Assembly: GCF_052115385.1 (NCBI RefSeq)
Contig: NZ_JBFRGP010000002.1
Location: 62,001-126,000, forward strand
Direction: 5' to 3'
Origin: Dyella_D sp052115385
GTDB lineage: Bacteria; Pseudomonadota; Gammaproteobacteria; Xanthomonadales; Rhodanobacteraceae
DNA: 64,000 nt
Shown: piece after piece, positions 25,896-34,266 of the stretch
Numbering within the stretch: position 1 is the first letter of the stretch
How the letters are laid out: each line of letters starts with the position of its first letter
Position numbers and translations under genes: made by a program
The notes under the pieces: model-generated
What the model was told of the DNA's origin: nothing
Seen by the model: the letters and a program-made list of their open reading frames with translations, nothing else
Database searches by the model: none

Positions 25896-26699
25896 ATGCG
25901 TCCCCTCCATTTGCAAACTGTGAATTTTAAGAAGATGCCGTAAGGAAGCATCTACTTTCAACCAGCACCACCTCGTGGCGCTGTGTTGTGGTTTGCGCTT
26001 CCGAAAAGGAAGCTACAAGTAGCAAAATGTGAACTGCGTCAAAGTATTGATCAAGGGTTCGCCAAATGCGCGTGAATTCAGCGGCTGGTCGATAATGATC
26101 TTTGTGAAGAGCGATGATTTATGCATTAGTCCGTTTCGTAACGATTATTCGCATTTCACTTCATAATCATCGTTATTTCACCCATGGAAAATATCTCGGA
26201 AGTGCGGCCGAATATCTCGCCGCAATCAGGCTGCGCAAAACGCATCGCATAAAGAAATCGGGTGGCTTGCGCACGCGTTCGGATAATCGGCGCTTGATCA
26301 ATGACGCCAAAGGCATCGAGTCAAATGGCGCGCGTGTCTTCTGATCGTTCTCGACATCGACATCGACATGCGCATCGTGCGAGACGTATTGCTGCGGCGT
26401 GTTGTCGGGTAAGAAGAGCCGAACATGGTCCGATGACTTGATTCGCATCCACGCACATAAATCGCAGAAGCGTTGGCATTCATTGCGCACGCAAGCTTCA
26501 AGCCGCTCGCGCGCAGCAATAAACGATCTGTTGCATGAAATGAATCTCGCGCAGTGGAAACTCAGTGAGCGTGCATGGATGAAACACTCATCCATTAAGG
26601 CGACCGCAAGATGTCGTTGTGCTCTTCACGGTCGACCAACACGCTGTCGACCGTGCGCTGACTAGATTTCCAGCGCACATCGATATGAGGAGTCCACGC
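25896..26699. other. low-GC gene-free stretch
   Basis: About 800 bases with clearly lower GC than the rest of the window. Several short frames exist on both strands (up to 140 codons) but they show odd composition (many Cys and Arg) and no family pattern, so I do not call them. The decamer TTCGTAACGA at 26135-26144 recurs at 32891-32900. The 3' end provides the promoter region and ribosome site (GAGGAG) of the barrel protein. It may be a remnant of transferred DNA. Confidence 0.45.
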
Positions 26700-27542
26700 A
26701 TGAACGAACACAACCGGCGATCGAATGTCCGCATCGCCGCCAAGCTTTCGACGGCCATACTGCTCGCCATCGGAAGCACGGCCGTCGCCGCGCAGCAATC
26801 GCCCGCGCTGGATAATGTGAGCGTGTGGCTGGGTGGCTTCTACGCCAACACCGACACCAGGATCAGTGCCAACGATCGCAACAACCTGGTTCGCGGCCAT
26901 ATCAATCTGGAAGACGATCTGGGCTTTCCCGATCACAAGCTGAGTCCGCGCGCACGCGTCGATGTCTTGCTGGGCGAGCACCAGGGCTTCTCCTTCGACT
27001 ACTACACGATCAACCGCGAAGAAACGCGCTACATCGCCCGCGCGGTGGACTACCGCGGCGTCACCTATGGCGCCTCGGCCAAGGTCAGCGGCAAGTTGAA
27101 CTTCGACTTCGGCAGCGCGGCCTACCACTGGTGGTTCGGCAGCGGCAACGGCGTGTTCGGCGTGGGCGTCGGTGCGGCCTACTACGGTGTGAGCACGCGC
27201 CTGAGCGGCGAGGCAAGCGCGCTCGGTCAGAGCGTGCAGGCCACCGCGAAGAGTGACGACAACGCCTGGGCGCCGATGCTGCAACTGGGCTGGCGCTATG
27301 CGGTGAACGAGCAGATCCGCGTGTATGTCGACGCGTCAGGCGTCAAGAAGAATGGCGGCAAGCTCGGCGGCCATATCTACAACGGGGCGGTCGGCCTGGA
27401 ATGGTTCCCCTGGAAGAACGTCGGTGTCGGCGCGGAGTACGGCTACACCAAGATCAAGATCAAGCAGCGTCACAATGCCTACGACGACCAGCTGGATATG
27501 AAGGTGAACGGGCCTTCCTTGTTCCTTCGCCTGCGTTTCTGA
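26700..27542 (+). CDS. outer-membrane beta-barrel protein
   Basis: 280 residues from ATG 26700, set by GAGGAG. A signal peptide (AKLSTAILLAIGSTAVAA) precedes alternating amphipathic strands such as VSVWLGGFYANTDTRI, GFSFDYYTINREE, GVGVGAAYYGVSTRL and VGVGAEYGYTKIKIK. It ends in an aromatic residue (FLRLRF), the usual sorting signal for BAM. The size suits a barrel of 8-12 strands. Substrate or role is unknown. A degenerate palindromic repeat follows. Confidence 0.8.
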   Translation: MNEHNRRSNVRIAAKLSTAILLAIGSTAVAAQQSPALDNVSVWLGGFYANTDTRISANDRNNLVRGHINLEDDLGFPDHKLSPRARVDVLLGEHQGFSFDYYTINREETRYIARAVDYRGVTYGASAKVSGKLNFDFGSAAYHWWFGSGNGVFGVGVGAAYYGVSTRLSGEASALGQSVQATAKSDDNAWAPMLQLGWRYAVNEQIRVYVDASGVKKNGGKLGGHIYNGAVGLEWFPWKNVGVGAEYGYTKIKIKQRHNAYDDQLDMKVNGPSLFLRLRF

Positions 27543-27565
27543 AGCGCATCCGCGCAGCACTTGGT

Positions 27566-27640
27566 GTAGGTTGGGGTGAGCCAAGGGCGAACCCCAACGG
27601 CCCTGACATCGCGGCTGGCTGGTTGGGGCTAGTCACTACC
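27566..27640. repeat. REP-like palindromic repeat, degenerate copy 3
   Basis: The left arm GTAGGTTGGGGTGAGCC is intact; the right arm has decayed (GGTTGGGGCTAGTCACTACC). It lies between the barrel gene and the LigD-like gene. Confidence 0.65.
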
Positions 27641-27711
27641 CCGCGATCACGCGCCGAGCCTTCGTAAACGGCGGCGGCAAGCGCAGCGCTTCATCCGCGA
27701 AGGAGCCAGCC

Positions 27712-28587
27712 ATGGTGACCATCACCCATCCCGGGCGCGTGATCTACGCCGACCTCGGCGTCACCAAGCAGGACGTCGCCGACTACTACCAGGCTGTGAT
27801 GAAGGCCTTCCTTCCCGGTGTCGCGGCCCGGCCGGTGTCGGTCCTGCGCTGCCCCGAGGGGGCAGCAGGCGACTGCTTCTTCCAGAAGCACATGATGAAG
27901 GGCCTGCACCACGTGCGTGGCGCGAAGCTGACAGAGCGGGGCGGCGACAGCGCCATCTATCTGTGCCTCGATGACGCGGAAGCGGTGCTGGAGCTGGTGC
28001 AGTTCGGTACGGTCGAATTCCATCCCTGGGGTGCGCTGGCCAGCGATCCGGATCGCGCCGACCTCATGGTGTTCGATCTCGATCCCGCATCCGACGTGAA
28101 ATGGCCACGTGTCGCCGCCGCGGCACGCCTGGTGCGCAAGCTGCTGGGGCAGGTGGGTCTGCAGTCCTTCCTGCGCACCACCGGCGGCAAGGGCCTGCAC
28201 GTGGTGGTGCCGCTGCGCCCGGCCTGCACATGGACGCCGGTGAAGGACTTCGCACATGCCCTCGCCGATGCGCTCGCGCGCGGTTGGCCGGACGAATTCA
28301 TCGCCCAGGCCAGCAAGAGCCAGCGCGAAGGTTTGATCTTCGTGGACTACCTGCGCAATGCGCGAGGGGCGACCAGCGTCGCTTCATACTCGCTGCGCGC
28401 GCGCAAGGGCGCGCCGGTGGCGATGCCGGTGCGCTGGGACGAACTGGGGAAGCTCAAGGGAGGCGACGCCTTCGATATCCACACGGCGGTGCAGCGCTTG
28501 AAGCGGCAGCGCAGGGATCCGTGGGAGGGTTTCGATCGGATCGAGCAGGGTATCGAGGGTATCGATACGAGCCCGCTGTCGACGTAG
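27712..28587 (+). CDS. stand-alone LigD-type polymerase domain (archaeo-eukaryotic primase family)
   Basis: 291 residues, only the polymerase (POL) part of the bacterial end-joining protein LigD. Motif I is DLMVFDLDPA (metal-binding Asp pair), motif II TTGGKGLHVVVPL, and motif III lies in LIFVDYLRNARGATSVASYS. In LigD this domain adds nucleotides, often ribonucleotides, at DNA breaks. No ligase or phosphoesterase domain and no Ku gene is in the window. ATG 27712 was chosen. The TAG stop is supplied by the palindromic repeat that follows. It may work with a LigD encoded elsewhere or alone. Confidence 0.9.
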   Translation: MVTITHPGRVIYADLGVTKQDVADYYQAVMKAFLPGVAARPVSVLRCPEGAAGDCFFQKHMMKGLHHVRGAKLTERGGDSAIYLCLDDAEAVLELVQFGTVEFHPWGALASDPDRADLMVFDLDPASDVKWPRVAAAARLVRKLLGQVGLQSFLRTTGGKGLHVVVPLRPACTWTPVKDFAHALADALARGWPDEFIAQASKSQREGLIFVDYLRNARGATSVASYSLRARKGAPVAMPVRWDELGKLKGGDAFDIHTAVQRLKRQRRDPWEGFDRIEQGIEGIDTSPLST

Positions 28588-28670
28588 GTTGGGGTGAGCC
28601 GAAGGCGAACCCCAACGTGCCTCACGTTGCGATCACCACGTTGGGGTTCGCTGCGCTCACCCCAACCTAC
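28584..28670. repeat. REP-like palindromic intergenic repeat, copy 4
   Basis: Both outer arms are perfect (GTAGGTTGGGGTGAGC and its complement). It sits between convergent genes, and its left end carries the stop codon of the LigD-like gene. Confidence 0.9.
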
Positions 28671-28685
28671 GCCGTGCCTTGCGGG

Positions 28686-29138
28686 TCAGGAATGCAGCAT
28701 ATGCTTCATCCTGCTCATCTGGTCATGCCCGCTGCGCACCGAGATATTCGCATCGGCGATGATCGCCTTGGTATCCATGGTGACCTCGCCATCGTCCAGT
28801 GCGCGCTCGAACTTGTGCTTGATGTGGTCCTCGCCGCGCTCGACTTCGTCGATCACCGCGCCATCGTTCTTGCTCAGGCTATTGCGCAGATTGGTGAACA
28901 CGCGGTGCGCCGAAGCCAGCACCGTACCGCTGTCTTCCGGCTTGCCGCCCAGGAAAGCCACGCGTTGCTGCAGCTTGCCCACCACTTGTTCGCGCTCGGC
29001 TGCGCGATCGCGGAACAGGCTGGCCAGTTGCGAGCTCTTGGCGTCCTTCGAAGCTTCGGCATAGCCGTCGGCGCTGTCCAGCGTGGTGGCGATCAGTTCG
29101 TTGAGAACCGTGACGTCGTGTTGGTTGGTGGCAGTCAT
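28686..29138 (-). CDS. PA2169-like four-helix bundle protein (DUF2383)
   Basis: 150 residues, all helical. The pattern of NELIATTLDSADGYAEA, LFRDRAAEREQVVGKLQ, then HRVFTNLRNSLSKNDGAVIDEVERGEDHIKHKFERAL is that of the PA2169 family, ferritin-like bundles often encoded near stress genes. Conserved Glu/His residues suggest possible metal binding. It starts 53 bases from the sigma-54 promoter that drives the opposite gene, so the two are divergent. Confidence 0.85.
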   Translation of the reverse strand: MTATNQHDVTVLNELIATTLDSADGYAEASKDAKSSQLASLFRDRAAEREQVVGKLQQRVAFLGGKPEDSGTVLASAHRVFTNLRNSLSKNDGAVIDEVERGEDHIKHKFERALDDGEVTMDTKAIIADANISVRSGHDQMSRMKHMLHS

Positions 29139-29190
29139 GGATAGTCTCCATTGAGGGGTGGATGAACGAACGGTGGCCAGCGCTGGCGCG

Positions 29191-29205
29191 TGGCACGGTT
29201 GCTGC
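29191..29205 (+). promoter_or_regulatory. sigma-54 promoter of the DUF3309-like gene
   Basis: TGGCAC at 29191-29196, five bases, then CTGC at 29202-29205: one change from the -24/-12 consensus TGGCAC-N5-TTGC. It lies 37 bases before ATG 29242. A perfect 12-base palindrome GCCAGCGCTGGC is just upstream (29176-29187). Confidence 0.65.
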
Positions 29206-29241
29206 TGCGTTCAAGGTGTCACCGAAGACAGGAGAAGCGCC

Positions 29242-29400
29242 ATGTCGTTGTCGATGATCCTCTTGATCGTGCTCGTTCTGCTGCTGATCGGTGCCGTGCC
29301 GGCCTGGCCTCATAGTCGTGCCTGGGGTTATGGGCCCAGTGGCGGACTCGGCGTGCTGCTGATCATCGTGATCGTGCTGCTCCTGCTGGGCGTGCTGTGA
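29242..29400 (+). CDS. DUF3309-like small membrane protein
   Basis: 52 residues with two hydrophobic segments (LSMILLIVLVLLLIGAVPAW and LGVLLIIVIVLLLLGVL) separated by a Gly-rich turn (WGYGPSGG). This is the DUF3309 pattern, often found beside stress and envelope genes. ATG 29242 follows GGAGAAG. A near-consensus sigma-54 promoter precedes it and a sigma-54 activator is encoded 300 bases downstream on the other strand. Confidence 0.85.
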   Translation: MSLSMILLIVLVLLLIGAVPAWPHSRAWGYGPSGGLGVLLIIVIVLLLLGVL

Positions 29401-29698
29401 ACCATCACGCCATGCCGAGGCGGCGGCAACACCGCCGCGTCAGGTGTCGCAACATCCGTGCCATGGTTCGGCCATGGTTCGGCCGTGCGCGGTTGGCGCC
29501 GTGGCGACGCGCAGTCGCGTGGATAGCTGCGCGTTGCTGGTAGTAAATGCAAGCGAAGGAAGAAATTACACGCCGATCGGTGGGTCTGGTCGACCGGCCG
29601 GCACTGGCCATGAAGAAGCGCCCATGGCGTATCGATGCGCCATTGAAGCGTTGTTCATTGTGGAAGGTGCGGGTACTGGCCATGAGCTGGCGCGCCGC

Positions 29699-31051
29699 TC
29701 ATTGCTTCTGCGCAAGCTCGTCGTTCGACGCGTAGCGCGCGAGCTTGTTATAGATGGTCTTAAGGCTGATACCCAGCACGTCGGCGGTGCGGGCCTTGTC
29801 GTGGTTGAAGTACTCCAGCGTGCCGAGCAGGGCACGCTTCTCCAGTTCTTCCAGCGACATGCCCACGTGCACGTCGAAGCGGGTCCGGTCGCGCAGCGGC
29901 GCTTCCATCGCCTCCAGCGAAGCCGGTATCTCGATGGTTTCCTCGGCCAGCACGAAGGCGCGCTGGATCACGTGGCGCAGCTCGCGCACATTGCCGGGCC
30001 AGTGGTGCGCCTGCAGCCGCATCATGGCGTCGGCGGAGAACGGCTTGGCGCTGCCATAGCGCTCGTTGAGGCCTTGCAGCAGATGCGCGGCGACATACGG
30101 GATGTCGTCCGGATGCTCGCGCAGCGGTGGCATGCGAATCGGGAAATCCATCAGGCGGTAATACAGATCCTGGCGCAACAGGCCCTGGTCGACCGCCTCG
30201 GCCGGCGCGCGATTGCAGGCGGCCACCACGCGCACGTCCACCGGCTGGCTTTGCTGCGAGCCCACGCGGGTGACGCGCCGTTCCTCCAGCACGCGCAGCA
30301 GATGCGTCTGCAGCGCCAGCGGCATCTCGGTGAATTCATCCAGGAACAGCGTGCCTCCCGCGGCCTGCTCGAAATAGCCGGCGTGATCGCGCACGGCGCC
30401 GGTAAAGCTGCCCCGTTCGTGGCCGAACATCTCGCTGGGCAGCAGCTCCGGTGCCACCGCACCGCAGTTGACCGCGACGAAGCGGCCCTTGCGCCCGCTC
30501 AGCTCGTGCACGGCCCGCGCCGCCAGTTCCTTGCCGGTGCCGCTCTCGCCATGGATCAGCACCGTGATGTCCATCGGCGCGACGCGCGCGATCTTCTCGA
30601 ACACCGCGCGCATCGCGTGGCTATGGCCGATCAGCGCGCCGCAGCGCGTCTGCTCGACACCATCGGCGGCGTGGCGCAGCGCGGCGCTGGCCCGTGCGTG
30701 ATCCAGCAAGGCCTCGAGCTGCTCGCCGCGGATCGGCTTGACCAGGTAATCCGCCGCGGGCAGCCGCACTGCGCGGATGGCGCTGTCCACGCTGGGATAG
30801 CCGGTGATCACGATGGCCTGGCCGTGGCGCGACAGCGCAATGCGTTCGAGCAGATCGAGGCCGTTGCCGTCAGGCAGCGAAATATCGACCAGGGCCAGAT
30901 CGTAGATATGCGCCGTGGCTGCGTCGCAGGCGGCAGCGAAGCTGGCGGCGGCGACGACTTTGCAACCCTTGAGTTTCGCGTGCGCGGTGGTCGCCTGGAG
31001 GCATCCGGGATCGTCGTCGACCAGCAGGATCATGGGTGCAATGGATGTCAT
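29699..31051 (-). CDS. sigma-54-dependent response regulator, NtrC family
   Basis: 450 residues from the ATG at 31051. The receiver domain (1-120) has DDD at 12-14 and phosphoacceptor Asp56. The AAA+ domain (about 140-365) has Walker A GESGTGKE, the sigma-54 contact loop as GSFTGA rather than GAFTGA, and Walker B LFLDEFTEMP. A C-terminal Fis-type helix-turn-helix (TADVLGISLKTIYNKLARY) follows. It activates RNA polymerase at -24/-12 promoters; such promoters are seen at 29191, 31215 and, weaker, 31994. No partner kinase lies in the window. Confidence 0.95.
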   Translation of the reverse strand: MTSIAPMILLVDDDPGCLQATTAHAKLKGCKVVAAASFAAACDAATAHIYDLALVDISLPDGNGLDLLERIALSRHGQAIVITGYPSVDSAIRAVRLPAADYLVKPIRGEQLEALLDHARASAALRHAADGVEQTRCGALIGHSHAMRAVFEKIARVAPMDITVLIHGESGTGKELAARAVHELSGRKGRFVAVNCGAVAPELLPSEMFGHERGSFTGAVRDHAGYFEQAAGGTLFLDEFTEMPLALQTHLLRVLEERRVTRVGSQQSQPVDVRVVAACNRAPAEAVDQGLLRQDLYYRLMDFPIRMPPLREHPDDIPYVAAHLLQGLNERYGSAKPFSADAMMRLQAHHWPGNVRELRHVIQRAFVLAEETIEIPASLEAMEAPLRDRTRFDVHVGMSLEELEKRALLGTLEYFNHDKARTADVLGISLKTIYNKLARYASNDELAQKQ

Positions 31052-31214
31052 GAAGTTCTCAAGCGTGTGTGAGCCGGCGTGTCGCGCGTATGCGCGGCCT
31101 GGGCATCGTGCATGTGCGGTGGAAGCGTTGTGCTCCACGCGCCATCGATAGTGCATGGGCTCGGGTGCATGCATCGTCTAATTCATGTGGACATGCCGAT
31201 ACAGCACGCTGCGC

Positions 31215-31230
31215 TGGCACGTGGCTTGCT
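31215..31230 (+). promoter_or_regulatory. sigma-54 promoter, perfect consensus
   Basis: TGGCACGTGGCTTGCT matches TGGCACG-N4-TTGCW exactly. It is 54 bases upstream of ATG 31284 and divergent from the sigma-54 activator gene. Confidence 0.8.
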
Positions 31231-31283
31231 GCGCATTGATCGATATCTTCGTCGTCGATCGTGTGCAGGAGGTCGCAAGTACG

Positions 31284-31655
31284 ATGTCCGAACTTCCCGT
31301 GATCGTGCTGGTGCCCGACGTACATGGCGAAGTGGAACGTGCGGCGGAAAAGCTGCGCGGCACCGGTTTGCGCAACCCGATGGTGTACGTGCAGAGCCTG
31401 CACGATATGGTCGCCTGGGGCGTGGTGCACGCCAGGGACATCGCCTTTCTCATCATGCATGCCGATACTTGCCGCGAACGCGTGGCGTTGCCGCTGCCGG
31501 CTTATCCCGCCTTCGCGGTGGAAAGCGTGGACGGACGGCTGATGGCTTCGATCTGGCCGTCGCCCGGCGCCCGCGCCACACCGCTCGCGCCATTCGATGC
31601 GCCCGGCGTGGTGCGCTCGTTGCAGCGGCTGGGCCTGCGCTGGCTGGTCATATGA
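31284..31655 (+). CDS. small protein resembling a degenerate receiver domain
   Basis: 123 residues from ATG 31284, set by AGGAGG at 31267-31272. The first 60 residues follow the layout of Rcp1-like receivers (IVLVPDVHGEVERAAEKLRGTGLRNP, then VQSLHDMVAWG), but the acidic pair is reduced and no phosphoacceptor Asp is obvious at the end of strand 3 (FLIMHAD). The end (GVVRSLQRLGLRWLVI) is helical. Function unknown. A consensus sigma-54 promoter drives it, so it belongs to the regulon of the neighbouring activator. Confidence 0.7.
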   Translation: MSELPVIVLVPDVHGEVERAAEKLRGTGLRNPMVYVQSLHDMVAWGVVHARDIAFLIMHADTCRERVALPLPAYPAFAVESVDGRLMASIWPSPGARATPLAPFDAPGVVRSLQRLGLRWLVI

Positions 31656-31692
31656 GGCGGCCATGCGGTCGGCCGCTTGGGACGCGGCCCGC

Positions 31693-31953
31693 TCAGAACG
31701 GCTGGGTGCCGCGGTCTTCCACCTTCAGGCGATTCTCCACCTCGCGCACGCCGCGTACGCTGACCGCGATCGCTTCCGCATCGCGCCGCGCCTGATGCGA
31801 TGGCACCAGGCCGGACAGTACGACGCAGCCTTCGCGCACGCTCACTTCGATCTCGCTGGCGTCGACATCCGAATCGCCGGCCAGTCGTTCGAAGATCGTT
31901 TCGAGGAGTTCGTCGTCATCCGCGGGTACGCCTTCTTGCTTTGATGTTTTCAT
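31693..31953 (-). CDS. BON-domain protein, cytoplasmic
   Basis: 86 residues from the ATG at 31953, set by GAGGAGAAA on the minus strand. A single BON domain: LLETIFERLAGDSDVDASEIEVSVREGCVVLSGLV, then RRDAEAIAVSVRGVREVENRL. No signal peptide, unlike OsmY. BON domains bind phospholipid or act in envelope stress. A -24/-12-like site on the minus strand (31994-32008) lies 41 bases upstream. Confidence 0.9.
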   Translation of the reverse strand: MKTSKQEGVPADDDELLETIFERLAGDSDVDASEIEVSVREGCVVLSGLVPSHQARRDAEAIAVSVRGVREVENRLKVEDRGTQPF

Positions 31954-31993
31954 GGATTTCTCCTCATGGCGTGGGCGGTTCACCTCCACGCAT

Positions 31994-32008
31994 ACAAACG
32001 CCGTGCCA
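31994..32008 (-). promoter_or_regulatory. sigma-54-like promoter of the BON gene
   Basis: Read on the minus strand: TGGCAC, five bases, TTGT. The -24 part is exact, and the -12 part has GT instead of GC. Position and orientation fit the BON-domain gene. Confidence 0.5.
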
Positions 32009-32124
32009 GGGCTGTTCACCGTTCTGAACATGCGCCGGCATGTTCACGCCGCACCGTTTTCGCTTGCATGCCCGCTTTACATGCCCGGCTGCATCCTGCA
32101 GATGCCTGAGCGAGGAACCCCGCC

Positions 32125-32319
32125 ATGAATGACCGCGACCGCAAAGACAGCAGACACCCGCTGGATTCACCGGAGCGGGAACGCGAGACCGAAGCCGAGC
32201 GCGAAGCGCGCAAGCGCAAGGAGAGCGAGAACCAGGACCAGTCGCTGGAGGAGACTTTCCCGGCCAGCGATCCGGTATCGCCGTTCGTGCCTGCGAAGGC
32301 GCCGAAGGACGACGATTAG
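32125..32319 (+). CDS. small highly charged protein with C-terminal LEETFPASDPVSP motif
   Basis: 64 residues, strongly hydrophilic. The N-terminal 38 residues are mainly Arg/Glu (SPERERETEAEREARKRKE). The C-terminus DQSLEETFPASDPVSPF is a motif I recognise from many small proteobacterial proteins of unknown function. ATG 32125 follows GAGGAAC. It sits in the same stress-like group as the BON and DUF3309 genes. Confidence 0.8.
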   Translation: MNDRDRKDSRHPLDSPERERETEAEREARKRKESENQDQSLEETFPASDPVSPFVPAKAPKDDD

Positions 32320-32388
32320 AGCGAGCTGGCTCGCCACGATTTGCGTGGCTGCGGCGGCGGTTTCCATGGCGCTGCCGCCCGCCTGAGC

Positions 32389-32784
32389 TCACAACGCTTC
32401 GCTGCGCCAGCGGGGTGGCTCGCTGGCGACGCGCGCTCGCGCCTCGTCGATCGCCGACAGCAATTGCCGCCGCCCATAGGGCTTGGGCAGGAAGGTCGCA
32501 TGCGGATGCGACCATCCGGTGAACGGATCCATGTCGCCGGAGACCACCACCATCGCCGCGCGCGAACCTTGTTCACGCAGCTTGTCGACCAGCGCGGTGC
32601 CGCTCAAGCCGTTGCCCAGGTTCACGTCGGTGAAGACGACGTCGATGTCGTCGCGCGAGAGTGCCACGCGGAAACCTTCTTCCGCATTGCGCGCATGCAC
32701 CACCCGATAGCCGGAGGAGCTCAGCAGGACGCTGGTGACTTCCAGGATCTCGGGCTCGTCTTCGATGACCAGGATGGTGGACAT
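32389..32784 (-). CDS. single-domain response regulator (CheY-like)
   Basis: 131 residues from the ATG at 32784 (MSTILVIEDEPEIL). A full receiver: acidic pair EDE, phosphoacceptor Asp in VVFTDVNLGNGLSG, Ser in VVVSGD and Lys in TFLPKPYG. There is no output domain. This FixJ-type short receiver is common beside hybrid kinases, but no kinase is near. A similar short receiver lies at 57022-57441. Confidence 0.88.
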   Translation of the reverse strand: MSTILVIEDEPEILEVTSVLLSSSGYRVVHARNAEEGFRVALSRDDIDVVFTDVNLGNGLSGTALVDKLREQGSRAAMVVVSGDMDPFTGWSHPHATFLPKPYGRRQLLSAIDEARARVASEPPRWRSEAL

Positions 32785-33135
32785 GCGCAGCGTGTTCGCC
32801 TGCAGGATCGAGGTGTCCCGAATGTAGCGGCACGCAGGGTCATCGCAGCGTGACGGGCGCGTGCATGCAGCAGTTCTGGTGCGGCGTTCATTCGTAACGA
32901 ACACCATTTATCGCGCTTTATTACTGTCTTGCGCGCGCTCGTGTGCTCGCATGATTCATGCACGTCGCGATGCTGTTCGGAGCGCGTTGCCTGAGTGGAC
33001 CCGATGCGTGCTTGCAGTTTCACTGCGCAGCCGTTCGCATTCACATGCCTTGCGCGCCGCGGCGAGAACACTGCAGCGGTGGGCGAACCTATCTTTTCGC
33101 GCCCGCTGCTCCCTGCGCCGGAGGAACCCGTGTCC
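32785..33135. other. divergent intergenic region with a palindrome
   Basis: About 350 bases between the CheY-like gene (minus) and the DUF3182 gene (plus). TTCGTAACGAA at 32891-32901 is a perfect 5-1-5 palindrome, framed by GTTC and GAAC, and could be an operator. Nothing else is recognised. Confidence 0.4.
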
Positions 33136-34266
33136 ATGGCTGAGAGCTCCCCGCGATCCCGCGATGCAAGACGCGTGCTGGTCTACGCGCCCATGGGCCA
33201 GGCGCCCGGTGGGCACGAACTGGCCTCCCACCTGTGGGTGGCCGAGCGGCTGGCCGGCCTGCTTGGCATGAGTTATGGCGGCATCGGCCGCGACACCGAG
33301 CGCCGTCCGCACGGCGAGCGCTACGTGGTGCCGTATCGCACCTTGAACCTGCGCGAGGCGCGGCGCTTCGGCATCGCCGGTCCAGCGGACCTGTTCGGCG
33401 GCGTGGTGAACGAGGATTTCGTCGGCACCAAGCTGATCACGCACGGCCTGGTGCATCCGGAAAGCGCGGCACCACCGGGCTGGTCGGAACACTTCGCCGA
33501 ACGCGTTGCCGATGTGGTGCTGCCCGGCTATTCGGTGTTCACGCCGAGCGATCTGCGTACGGCGGCGGCGCAGCTATTGCGCGAAGGCAGCGTGCGCATC
33601 AAGTCGCCGTGGGAGGCCGGCGGCCTCGGCCAGCACGTCGTCAGCACAGCGGAGGAGCTGGAGCCGCTGATCGAAGCCGCGGGGCCCGGGCCATGGCTGG
33701 ACGGTGGTTTCGTGGTGGAGCGCAACCTGCAGGACGTGGCCACGGTCAGCGTGGGGCAGATGCAGCTCGACGGCGTTCACGCCAGCTATGTCGGCCGCCA
33801 GCGGCTCACCCGCAATCACGACGGCCTGTGGGTCTACGGCGGCACCGACCTGCTATGCGCGCCAGGCAGCCTCGAAGCACTGCGCTCGCTGCCGCTCAGC
33901 GGCGACCAGCGCCTGGCGGTGGAACAGGCGCGCTGCTATCACGACCAGGCGCAGCAGTGCTTTCCCGGCACCTATGCCTCGCGCGCCAACTACGACGTGG
34001 CGCAAGGGCGCGATGCCGGCGGCCACTGGTATTCGGGCGTGCTGGAGCAGTCCTGGCGCATCGGCGGCGCCAGCGCGGCCGAGGTGGAGGCAGTGGCGGC
34101 GCTGCAGGCCTATCCTGCGCGCCGCACCGTGTGGGCCGCTACCCGCGAAAGCTATGACCCGCGCGAGCCGGTGCCGCCGGACGCCAAGATCGTCTACTAC
34201 GGCGAGGACGCCGAGGCCGGCTTTCTCATCAAGTACGTGAGGACCAAGCGCAGTGCCGGTACGTGA
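33136..34266 (+). CDS. DUF3182 family protein
   Basis: 376 residues from ATG 33136; GTG at 33130 is too close to the ribosome site GGAGGAA. The sequence pattern matches DUF3182: GQAPGGHELASHLWVAERLAG at the start, VVNEDFVGTKLITHGLV, SVRIKSPWEAGGLGQHVV, DGGFVVERNL and a C-terminal YYGEDAEAGFLIKYV. The fold looks ATP-grasp-like (the KSPWEAGG loop and the ERNL strand), so it may ligate something to an amino group, but no function is established to my knowledge. The next gene overlaps its 3' end by 14 bases. Confidence 0.8.
   Translation: MAESSPRSRDARRVLVYAPMGQAPGGHELASHLWVAERLAGLLGMSYGGIGRDTERRPHGERYVVPYRTLNLREARRFGIAGPADLFGGVVNEDFVGTKLITHGLVHPESAAPPGWSEHFAERVADVVLPGYSVFTPSDLRTAAAQLLREGSVRIKSPWEAGGLGQHVVSTAEELEPLIEAAGPGPWLDGGFVVERNLQDVATVSVGQMQLDGVHASYVGRQRLTRNHDGLWVYGGTDLLCAPGSLEALRSLPLSGDQRLAVEQARCYHDQAQQCFPGTYASRANYDVAQGRDAGGHWYSGVLEQSWRIGGASAAEVEAVAALQAYPARRTVWAATRESYDPREPVPPDAKIVYYGEDAEAGFLIKYVRTKRSAGT

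Noticed and set aside
26173..26595. A 140-codon Cys- and Arg-rich minus-strand frame in the low-GC region
   Set aside because: Composition is unlike a folded protein, and no ribosome site or family is seen.
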